A stretch of DNA of 64,000 nucleotides from Saccharomycopsis malanga. Taxonomy: Eukaryota; Ascomycota; Saccharomycetes; Ascoideales; Saccharomycopsidaceae. Below are positions 56,166 through 64,000 of the stretch, piece after piece (within the stretch, counting starts at the first letter, position 1; each line of letters opens with the position of its first letter). The stretch spans positions 2,480,501-2,544,500 of the forward strand of contig CP025324.1 of assembly GCA_004014935.1 (NCBI GenBank), given 5' to 3'. The notes beneath the pieces are model-generated. The model was not told the origin of the DNA. It worked only from the letters and a program-made list of their open reading frames with translations, and did not search any database. A program made the translations under genes and the position numbers.

Positions 56166-57293
56166 TCAATTTATCAACTCAACGTAGTTACTTGGACAAA
56201 TTCCTATTTCTCCGTTTTCTCTCTTAGCCTGCCACCATCTGCCTTGGATATCGCTGATCATCAATATTTCGCCCTTTTCAAAACTGATCTCATTGACATC
56301 GTCGGTGTTGGCTTCGTAAGCATAGAGTGCTCTGGCTCTGTATGGGTAAATATCCTGATCAAAGCCGCCGTTGGAGGTATCAGTGTTTGAGTATTGATTG
56401 GTGTTGAAGGAATTAGCGTCAATATTCGAGTTTGGTTCGCTAATACCACCCATGGCACCTCCAGGACCGCTACCAGAGCTAAAGCCGTTGGTGCTACTGA
56501 AGCCAGTATCGGAGAAATTGTTGTTGTTAGGATTGTTAGTGGCGTATGGGTCGTTCAAGTTACCGTTAGAGTTTGTGTTGGTAGTGCTGAACTTTTGGGA
56601 GTAATGAGAGTTGGAACGAGAAAGAGCATTGAGGTGGGTATTTTGTTGAGTTTGATCGTCGTAATCCGAGTACTTGTGATTAGTGTTAAACGGGTTGTCA
56701 TTCATGGAACCTCTGTGGCTGAAACTGTTAGAAATTGGATGAGAGATGATAGAGTCATAACCACCATTGTTAGAAGCCAATGCACTAAGATGGGTACTTT
56801 TAGATCTGTTCAAGGAGCCTGAAGCGTTGTTGATTCTCTTTCTGTTCAAAGAAAACCCATCAATCCATCTATTGATAGGAGAATCGCTATCGGCACCATA
56901 ATAAATAAGCCAAATCATATTGACCATGGAAATAAGAATAACACCAGTAGAGGCAGCAGCAAGAGCAGATCCTGAACTGTACACCAAGTTGTTGGCACTG
57001 TTGGTACTGTAGATGAAAGCCACGGCAAAACTGGCAGACAAGAAGTTTCTATACGAATCGATCAAATCAAAACAGTAGAAAAGGAACAAGAGGAAAATCA
57101 AAGTAAACTCATACGCAATAGACCACCACGAAAATCTTGGAAAATTGAATTTGGTCTCTGCAGAGGCAGCACACCCACCAATGAAAATCAACCAAGACAC
57201 GAACCCAACAGAGAGAGTGCCCAAGGCAAACGGATCGGTCGTAATGTTGGTGATATCAAAGTTGTGTTGGTAAGTATATGGATTCTTTGACAT
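56166..57293 (-). CDS. SHO1: Osmosensor of the HOG pathway (4 TM + SH3)
   Basis: Plasma-membrane osmosensor and scaffold that recruits Pbs2, Ste11 and Cdc42 in the HOG and filamentous-growth MAPK pathways. The 375-residue protein has four predicted membrane spans within residues 22-135 (GTLSVGFVSWLIFIGGCAAS, YEFTLIFLLFLFYCF, then two more). A long linker rich in Ser, Asn and Gly follows. The C-terminal SH3 domain (about 316-375) has ALYAYEANTDDVNEISFEKG, RWWQAKRENGEIGICPSNYV and ELIN. This is the standard Sho1 layout (S. cerevisiae 367 residues). Confidence 0.95.
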   Translation of the reverse strand: MSKNPYTYQHNFDITNITTDPFALGTLSVGFVSWLIFIGGCAASAETKFNFPRFSWWSIAYEFTLIFLLFLFYCFDLIDSYRNFLSASFAVAFIYSTNSANNLVYSSGSALAAASTGVILISMVNMIWLIYYGADSDSPINRWIDGFSLNRKRINNASGSLNRSKSTHLSALASNNGGYDSIISHPISNSFSHRGSMNDNPFNTNHKYSDYDDQTQQNTHLNALSRSNSHYSQKFSTTNTNSNGNLNDPYATNNPNNNNFSDTGFSSTNGFSSGSGPGGAMGGISEPNSNIDANSFNTNQYSNTDTSNGGFDQDIYPYRARALYAYEANTDDVNEISFEKGEILMISDIQGRWWQAKRENGEIGICPSNYVELIN

Positions 57294-57803
57294 CTTGTAT
57301 GTAGTAAAATTTCTTCGTCTGGTTTTCGGTAGTTATATTCCAAGGTTAAAGCGCCTTTTAACTCTAATACGTAACACTATGGATAGCAAGATGTAATCGG
57401 CCTTGTCAATAAACTTCTGAAAAACTGTCAATAATAGCAGGTTTTGACAAGTGAAAATCCAAAAATCCAAAGTCGTTGACACAGCAAAAAAATCCGGAAA
57501 TCTAACAAAAGGTCCAAATAACAGTAATGATAAAAGTACAAACAGCAGCGTAGAGTACTAAAAGAGCGTGATATCCCTGTTTTCTATCCAACAGCTTTGG
57601 ATATTTAGGATCTTACAGAAAACATTATGAAGTTTCAGATCCTGCAAACTTGGCCTGTTCTTTTTTCTCTTTTCGGACGGGGGTGGGCGTTCGGGGTGTG
57701 TATGGTTACGAGCACATATACGCTACGGGTTCCTACGCTAATAGTAAGCAAGAGGTTGTCTATTAAGGAGTAAATATTACAATTCCTGGGGGCAAGTAAA
57801 TCG
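57294..57803. other. SHO1 upstream region
   Basis: About 510 bp between the SHO1 start and the CPP1 stop; both genes run on the minus strand. The only odd element is a GC-rich patch (GGACGGGGGTGGGCG) near 57,676-57,690, which resembles stress-response or Mig1-type GGGG cores. There is no gene. Confidence 0.4.
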
Positions 57804-60113
57804 TTATTTGAAGAACGATTCTTTTGCAGGGGTGTGCAAGGGGTCACTGCTTGTAGGCGCTGACAATGAATGTTTAATTGGAGGCTGTTTTGGGACAGCT
57901 AAGCTCAAGTAATCTGTAAGCATATTAGTATTGTTGTTTGTATGTTGGGAGGTTAATTGTTCTGATTCGCCTTCTTCTTCGATTGTAAGGGTATCATCGG
58001 CATCGCTATCAAAACCAAACGATGACACAAGGGGTGTTTTCAAGGGTTGCAAACTACTGTGTGGCATAGGGCGTTTAGAAGGGCCACCGTTGTAATCTCC
58101 AAGTTTGAAAGACAGTTGTAGGGGTGTTTGGCCGTTGGTATCTCTAAGACCCGTGGCAGGTAACTGTAGCGTAGACGTCTTGATCCGACCATCGTTGTAA
58201 GCTGAAGAGCCATCATTGAATGTAAATGTTGAATCTGCTGGAGTTTTGAGCAGGTGTAAAGATGGATGCAGTATGCTCAATGTCTGAGGTTTTATTCTAT
58301 CATTATGTTGATTACTGCTATGTTTTAAAGGTGAAGACACACGAGGCTGGGAAATGCTGGGCACAGTAATGGTCTTTTTACTTTCATCATTGTCATCTTG
58401 TTTCAGATGTTCATTCGTGTTGTCTGAAACGTCAGAGCCAGCTCTTTCAGGTTCACCAAGTTGTTTGTTTCTATACTTTGGATCATAATAGCCGGGGCTT
58501 TTGGCTACACCGCAGCCAATGAGGTCACCCCATTCCATCAACTGAAATATTAATGTCATGTTGGGTGAAATATCATTAGCTCTATTCTTTACAAACGTGT
58601 AGGCTTCCGTAAGAATAAGTTTCTTCAACTTCATAATATATGCAATGATTAATGAAGCAGACCTACTAACACCACATTGGCAATGCACCAACACCTTCTT
58701 GTTTTTAGAGACTGCGTCGTCAATGATTTTGGTAAGCACAGGAAAGTCATTACAAAGCTTTGACGTATGTGTCCAAGGAACATAATAATAATCCGGAGTA
58801 CTGTTGATCTTTTGATATATCTTATCAGTGTTGTTCCCCCTGGGCTGTAATATTTTGAATGACGCTGTGTCATCAAACTCGCTGACAGCCAGGCCAGGAA
58901 ATGGGATCTCTTTAGCCACGTTTATGACCACATCAAACTTCTGTATCTGGTCGTACGTAGGCTCAGAATAAAGATAAAGTTTCTGGTCGTAGATATCGAC
59001 AGGCCCTTGAGGATAAGCATTCAATTTGTTCTCGTCAAAATTGTCATTTAACGTGAGTTTAGAAAAGTCTTGAAGAATTGTTTGGGTAGAAAAGTTTGCA
59101 TTGTTGTTATAAGACTCATCATTGCTCTTGTATATTACAGACGTTAATTCATCTTCACCATAGTTTGAGCTCTCGTCACTGAGAACAGTACGCTCACTAG
59201 AAGCAGAATTTATAAAGTCCTTGTTGGCAAGAGCTGTATTAGAGTTCCCATTAGCAAACGTGCCATTATGATTGAACATTGGGGAATTAGGACTAGATTG
59301 GATCTGGAGCGAACTGATACGATTACTGCCGGTCACAGAGGCCGAACTAAGAGAAGGGGATTTGTCAGTGTTGTTAGGGATAGATAACGAAAGCATAGTA
59401 CGACGCCTAGTGAGTTTTGGCGGTGGCATCTTTACAGACTGATTACTTATTTTGGAGTTGAGGTTTGCCTGGCTAAGCTTGTTACGCAAGGCAAGATTGT
59501 TTGCATTGGAATCCTTGAGCAGAGTCTTTCTAAAGGGAAGAGCGGAAAGTGGAGACATGATTGTATTAGATTGGTTATTATTGAGAAAATTGCCTTCTTT
59601 AGCTGTATTAATTTCATCGGCCTGATTGTTGCTTATCCCATTCAAGTTGAGAGACAAGTTTTTGGTGTTACGTAAAGGACGGCTGTTCAAATTGTTTAAA
59701 GATTTTCTGGTTAAAAGACGTGATGGTTTTATGCCTAGACCAGAGTTGGAAGGTGGTTTCTGAGGCGCAAGAGAAACCTCAGATGGTTCATGAACATTTA
59801 TAATTGGGGTATTAAATTCTTTGTCTGAGGTAGAATCTATATTTGGAATAGAAAGATTATTGATACCTTTATTTGAAATCGAATCTTTATCAGGATTTGG
59901 CAGATAATTCTCCCTTACATTCATGATTGTAGGCGTGTTTTCGCTCTTGCTATGTGACGAGCCTTCATTTGTACTTAAATCTCGATTCTCGCTGAAATCC
60001 TTATAAGCTCCCACGCTCTTTCTGTTCCCCGCCAAGGCAGACGGCTGGCTGTCCATTTGGGATGTATCAGGAAGGGTTAAGGTTGACGAAGACAACTTGC
60101 ACTTCACCAGCAT
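57804..60113 (-). CDS. CPP1: Dual-specificity MAPK phosphatase (Msg5/Cpp1 family)
   Basis: Removes phosphate from Thr and Tyr of MAP kinases (Fus3, Slt2 and Cek1-type targets). The 769-residue protein has a long disordered Ser/Asn-rich N-terminal half. The DSP domain occupies about residues 375-540, with the active-site loop HCQCGVSRSASLII; Cys478 is the nucleophile and Arg484 the phosphate-binding Arg. It is followed by AYTFVKNRANDISPNMTLIF. A basic, Arg-rich segment with LSRTRR-like docking potential (RRRTMLSLSIP) sits near residue 240. The C-terminal 230 residues are polar with many S/T-P sites. It is much longer than S. cerevisiae Msg5 (489). SHO1 follows on the same strand. Confidence 0.9.
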   Translation of the reverse strand: MLVKCKLSSSTLTLPDTSQMDSQPSALAGNRKSVGAYKDFSENRDLSTNEGSSHSKSENTPTIMNVRENYLPNPDKDSISNKGINNLSIPNIDSTSDKEFNTPIINVHEPSEVSLAPQKPPSNSGLGIKPSRLLTRKSLNNLNSRPLRNTKNLSLNLNGISNNQADEINTAKEGNFLNNNQSNTIMSPLSALPFRKTLLKDSNANNLALRNKLSQANLNSKISNQSVKMPPPKLTRRRTMLSLSIPNNTDKSPSLSSASVTGSNRISSLQIQSSPNSPMFNHNGTFANGNSNTALANKDFINSASSERTVLSDESSNYGEDELTSVIYKSNDESYNNNANFSTQTILQDFSKLTLNDNFDENKLNAYPQGPVDIYDQKLYLYSEPTYDQIQKFDVVINVAKEIPFPGLAVSEFDDTASFKILQPRGNNTDKIYQKINSTPDYYYVPWTHTSKLCNDFPVLTKIIDDAVSKNKKVLVHCQCGVSRSASLIIAYIMKLKKLILTEAYTFVKNRANDISPNMTLIFQLMEWGDLIGCGVAKSPGYYDPKYRNKQLGEPERAGSDVSDNTNEHLKQDDNDESKKTITVPSISQPRVSSPLKHSSNQHNDRIKPQTLSILHPSLHLLKTPADSTFTFNDGSSAYNDGRIKTSTLQLPATGLRDTNGQTPLQLSFKLGDYNGGPSKRPMPHSSLQPLKTPLVSSFGFDSDADDTLTIEEEGESEQLTSQHTNNNTNMLTDYLSLAVPKQPPIKHSLSAPTSSDPLHTPAKESFFK

Positions 60114-61653
60114 CTATTTTCAGGTGAACAACAGCTTGATATGTGACTTATCAATACGCGGAAAAGTTGGGCTTTGCTGGGGGAATGTGTTTGGTTGATG
60201 AGTGTTCAATGTGGTGTATTTGGCAGGAATTTCTGTTTTCCGACAACTGAATATTTTCCCAGGTAGAATGTTTCAGGCCCGAAAAAAGTGAAAACCCGAA
60301 ATGCGATTGCGATAATGCTAAGTATGACAAGTTATGTTAGAAGATGGGTTTATTTTTGTATTTCTATTGTGACAAGCTCCTTTGTAGTTTGTAATAATGT
60401 ATGTGTCATTCAAGGGAAACCAGTCGTTATCAGTGTGAAACACTGGCGGTCGGCTAAAAAGCGTGAGGTGTCGTGAAGATGAAAAAACCAAGTGGACGAT
60501 GAGACTGACGTTTTTGAATAATATTTTTATAATTACTTTATTGTTATTTTAATAATCACACAGTAAACATTGAAACTTTACAAATACTCTGCTAGACTTC
60601 CTGCTATTCTTATTCTGCTTGCTCGTGGATTTTGGCCAGTGGCTATAAATAGTAGTCCGTCTCTGGGCTCTTGCACCCTTCAGCCAGGACTCACTGATCT
60701 TCTACGGGTTTACAGTGTATGGGGTACAATGTGGAGTCTGTAGTGGGGTTCGTAGGTTGTGGTTGAATTATTGAGGTAGAAACTTTAAATATGACGGTAA
60801 ACAGTGGGCGTAATTAAGAGTGAAACCTTGAATTGAACGGTTTAAAGTTGGACGATACAGTTTTCAAATAAATCTAATCAAAAAAGAAGTCTAGCCAAAA
60901 ATACTTCTAAAAGACGAATCAAGAAACAATCTCAATATTGTAGATTGCAAGACTCATCAATACAGAGAATGACTCTGAATTGTGATACAGGCGGAAAGAT
61001 ATTAAGATCAGACCATTATAATGCAAAAAACCTGATTGTTAAATTGTAGAAATGAATTATGGTCAATGCTATAGCGCATTTTAATTTAGTACAAATGTAT
61101 TGAATGAATTCAAACTGCCTTTTTTTCCTCGTAAAAAGCTAACCAAAAGATTATAAGTTTATGTTGGAAAACAGAGTGGCAATGAGATAAATACTACAAT
61201 TATTTTTGCAAAAGACCAACTCTGGTAAAAGGTGTAGTTAGTGATTTTAAGAAATGTTATCAAACAACTGGAATAAACCATTACTAGCATAAACAATAAC
61301 GCTAGAAAATTGTACCAACTCGTTTTATAAAACACTGAAACTTTCATTGTTCTCCCACCAATCCACTAATAAAAAGAGATTCCAACTTGTTCAAATTACA
61401 AAATACAGTTCAACTGGAAACAAAAAAAAAGAATGAACATTTATTTGTAAGAGAAACACAGTCGGCATACCAAAAGATAAATGTGTTGACGGATGTTATG
61501 CTTCAAGGCCTTGCCAAGATGCTTCTTTGAAAATATGCAAAAAGCAGAGGTTGATAAAATTATATAGAAAATGCGGAATTTGAACGGAATAGGTTGATAT
61601 ATTAATCAATGATTTAATTTTAAAGTTCAGTTAAAGTATTAGAATGAATTAAC
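60114..61653. other. Intergenic region CPP1 - NUIM
   Basis: About 1.5 kb. It includes the CPP1 promoter side (60,114-60,500), a somewhat GC-richer part at 60,600-60,760 and AT-rich DNA beyond. Plus-strand and minus-strand frames of 62 codons are rejected. No RNA gene was recognised by eye; a long upstream region fits a regulated phosphatase gene. Confidence 0.4.
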
Positions 61654-62361
61654 TTATCTGTATGGAGCATCGGCATCCAAACAGTACTGGATTTCCTGCT
61701 CCCACTTGTCGCCATTCTCCAACAACTTTTCCTTATTGTACAATAACTCTTCTCTGGTACGGGTACTGTACTCTACGTTTGGAGTTTCCACAATGGCATC
61801 GACAGGACAACTCTCCTGGCAGTAGCCACAGTAGATACATTTGGTCATGTCAATATCATACTTGTATGTTCTTCTAGAGCCATCGGCTCTCTCTTCAGCC
61901 TCGATGGTGATGGCCTGTGCTGGACAAATGGCCTCACAAAGCTTACAAGCAATACATCTCTCTTCACCGCTAGGATATCTTCTCAAGGCGTGCTCACCTC
62001 TGAAACGTGGCGAAACTGGACCCTTTTCATAAGGGTAGTAGATTGTGTATGGAGCTCTAAAGTACATCTCAAGACAGACGTACATACCTCTGAACATTTC
62101 GCCCAAAAGAAAAAACTTGGTGGCTTTATCCAACGCACTTTCGCTGCTTTCTTCCCACGTCTTTGGTCTGGTTTGTCTGAAGTTGGCTGGCCAAGTACTC
62201 TCTATGCTTCCGCCGGTTGGCAACGCAGCAGTTGCCTCAAAAGGCTTATGGGTGTTGGTGGTATTAGATATCAGTCTTATGGCGTTTCTTCCCACCATAC
62301 TGAAAGTGCCATTCTTCAACACTCTTTGACAGGAGTTCTGGAGCATACTTCTTGCAATCAT
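61654..62361 (-). CDS. NUIM: Complex I 23-kDa subunit (NUIM/TYKY, NDUFS8)
   Basis: Nuclear-encoded iron-sulfur subunit of mitochondrial NADH:ubiquinone oxidoreductase that carries clusters N6a and N6b. It has 235 residues. The eight cluster ligands are Cys136, 139, 142, 146 ([12 protein letters not shown]) and Cys175, 178, 181, 185 ([12 protein letters not shown]). The family block [20 protein letters not shown] and the end [16 protein letters not shown] are textbook. The first 35 residues are basic and Ser/Thr-rich, a matrix presequence. The gene shows that this yeast has complex I, unlike Saccharomyces. Confidence 0.97.
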   Translation of the reverse strand: MIARSMLQNSCQRVLKNGTFSMVGRNAIRLISNTTNTHKPFEATAALPTGGSIESTWPANFRQTRPKTWEESSESALDKATKFFLLGEMFRGMYVCLEMYFRAPYTIYYPYEKGPVSPRFRGEHALRRYPSGEERCIACKLCEAICPAQAITIEAEERADGSRRTYKYDIDMTKCIYCGYCQESCPVDAIVETPNVEYSTRTREELLYNKEKLLENGDKWEQEIQYCLDADAPYR

Positions 62362-62510
62362 ATTGTATTGTAGATGGTCAACCGTATGCCAATTAACTTT
62401 TCAAAATGTCAGATTCTTTCCTATACCGAAAAAAGACTCCCACAATTGTCAATATATCATTATCATTAGAAAAAATATACAGTGCTGTAATGCCTAAAAC
62501 CCAGCCGCTG

Positions 62511-62586
62511 ATTGGCTCTACACGGTTGCGCAGCGTTGTCGTCACGGGGCTCGTAACCTGTTTACTAAATAAGCGTTTTCTATTGG
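62511..62586 (-). promoter_or_regulatory. Two CCAAT boxes upstream of NUIM
   Basis: ATTGG is present at 62,511-62,515 and 62,582-62,586, which is CCAAT on the strand of NUIM, 150 and 221 bp upstream of its start. CCAAT is the Hap2/3/5 site that drives respiratory genes in yeasts. Function is inferred from position. Confidence 0.45.
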
Positions 62587-63682
62587 CTAACGAGCAGTAT
62601 GTTTATAAGGCCTATGGTACACGACAATATGGTTTAGTAATACATTGGCATAGTGTGATACTGTTGAGGACTAAACTACAAGTAGATGTACCAATTTATA
62701 TTCAGACAAGCAGGAGAACCGTGGCTCTTGCTATGACTCACTTGCTGATATTTTCTTAACTTGCAAGTGTGAATTGGTAATTGGCGGGGTTATTCTCGGC
62801 TTCGCTTTGAATCAATATATCATGGAGCAAGGATATAGAGATCTTCGAAGAAGTCGGTTGAATCATTGATTCCAAAAAAAAAAACTATATAGAAATGAAA
62901 AAACAAAAACTACTCAGAGTTCTCATGAGACTTTATATATTGACGTAACTAGTACTGACAAAGACGTGAAAGGCTATCTAAAGCAGCGCTCTAGAGCTTG
63001 AATGCCCATTGAGTGAATGAATATAGAGCTGTTGGAGTATAGAAAGCTAAAAGAGAATATAAATATAAGATATTATAATACAGTTGTAAAGAATTTCAAA
63101 ATTTTCACTTGAGGCGGGTAATATTATTCCGGGTAACCGTTCATATGCGCATATAGCAGAGGTGTTGTCCCAACATGCAGCAGCATAGAAGGGTCTTACT
63201 GAATGTTATTAAGCTGTTGGGATATTCAATTTATGATAGTACAAACTATGGTAATGCAGCTATTAATTGACAGACTTTAAACAATTGTAATGTATAAAGG
63301 TTACGGTTTGATCAAGTACAGGAAAGCTCGCAGAATATATGTAATATCAGTAGTATACTTTTACATGCTTCTAATCCTATGGTTTGGTCAATCAAATACA
63401 TTTGGTTCCGTCTTTATATATTTTGCACTTCCTATTGGCTTTTTGTAGTTCCATAATTTAATACTTGTTTTTTTCCCTCCTCATAATATTACAGTATTAC
63501 AGTATTATGGCTTAAATATTGTTTTCTCTTCTATTGTGACTTCTTCTCAACCTTTTCAAATAGTCAGTTGTTGATTTCGTGTCCACAGATTTACCCAAAG
63601 CCAATTACATGATAAAACAAGACATAGATGTAGAAATGTCTATTATTTAAGTATGTAAAAACTTAAATTACAGAATGTTCAA
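62587..63682. other. NUIM upstream region and 3' flank of the right-edge gene
   Basis: About 1.1 kb of AT-rich DNA. It contains CCGGGTAA (63,129-63,136), a match to the Reb1 site that positions nucleosomes and insulates transcription. No gene or RNA is supported. The 117-codon frame starting at 62,406 overlaps the NUIM promoter and resembles no family. Confidence 0.4.
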
Positions 63683-64000
63683 CTACTTTCCTTTATGGAA
63701 GATTCTAGCCCGCTGTATATCGTTCAATCTTTCGGTTAACTGATCCATGTGGAATCTTTGGTTTTCATTTTCATCATTGTATTTAGTGCTATTGTCTTTG
63801 GTAAATTGATTTGTAGCAGAATCTTGGTTTATTTCCCTAGACAAACTTTTGTTTTCGCCCTCGATATGATGCTCACCTTTATGGACAGGTAGATTTCTCA
63901 ATCTGTTCAAATTCTCAGTGATTCCGTGTTCGGCAGCAGCTCCTACAAAATGACGTTTTAAATCCAGGGCCTTTTCCCTGACAGCTGCTGCCTTTTCGTG
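63683..64000 (-). CDS. 3' end of an unidentified gene
   Basis: The frame is open from the right edge (64000) to a stop at 63683-63685, so about 105 C-terminal residues are visible. They start HEKAAAVREKALDLKRHFVG and continue AAAEHGITENLNRLRNLP. A polar, charged Asn/Lys/Gln stretch follows, ending ERLNDIQRARIFHKGK. The first part could be helical. I do not recognise a family. The start lies outside the window. Confidence 0.55.
   Translation of the reverse strand, partial: HEKAAAVREKALDLKRHFVGAAAEHGITENLNRLRNLPVHKGEHHIEGENKSLSREINQDSATNQFTKDNSTKYNDENENQRFHMDQLTERLNDIQRARIFHKGK

Noticed and set aside
62406-62759. 117-codon plus-strand frame starting with ATG
   Set aside because: It overlaps the NUIM promoter including the CCAAT boxes, has no recognisable domain, and its codon use is unlike that of neighbouring genes.

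Overview
The window looks like nuclear chromosomal DNA of a budding yeast (Saccharomycotina), most likely a CUG-Ser clade species. Genes are compact and mostly intronless. The few introns are short (53-66 bp), with GTAAGT or GTATGT donors and TACTAAC-type branch sites. A nuclear gene for a complex I subunit (NUIM) excludes the Saccharomyces lineage. CTG codons at two conserved sites that hold small residues (SRB8, POL4) favour reading CTG as Ser. About 31 protein genes and one intron-containing tRNA-Pro gene are supported.

Layout, left to right. 1-7.3 kb: TOP3 (running off the left edge), a secreted I9-type protease inhibitor, the prefoldin gene GIM3 (spliced) and UPS1. 7.3-19 kb: SRB8/MED12, bleomycin hydrolase LAP3 and VMS1. 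19-28 kb: PRI1, a serine-rich secreted CAP protein, the SNARE SYN8, a three-AT-hook protein and an unknown spliced Asn-rich protein. 28-39 kb: MSE1, tRNA-Pro(UGG), AFG2, a bHLH factor, a probable ATG31, ATP11 and SEN15. 39-46 kb: a velvet-domain protein, POL4 and a tRNA pseudouridine synthase. 46-64 kb: VAC7, MXR2, EMI1, HPM1, COG5, an unknown basic protein, SHO1, the dual-specificity phosphatase CPP1/MSG5, NUIM and the 3' end of an unidentified gene. These are mainly housekeeping genes (replication and repair, tRNA biology, mitochondrial assembly, trafficking and stress signalling). There are no operons. TOP3 and PRI1 both have paired ACGCGT (MCB) boxes, which suggests shared G1/S control.

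The most interesting signal is a dispersed repeat family in the first 31 kb, with six copies (A-F). Its sense strand starts with a tRNA-like region carrying matches to Pol III A and B boxes and ends in a (TTA)n tail. Copy E has a 12-bp target-site duplication with one mismatch. Copy D is a 47-bp 5'-truncated copy flanked by a perfect 14-bp duplication. This is the structure of a tRNA-derived SINE moved by target-primed reverse transcription, an element class that is hardly known from budding yeasts. Copy E lies directly on the VMS1 stop codon and copies A and B form an inverted pair around the protease-inhibitor gene.

A second notable point is a velvet-domain regulator, a family typical of filamentous fungi and absent from S. 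cerevisiae. Others are a Vms1 without its N-terminal zinc finger and a LAP3 with a possible N-myristoylation signal.
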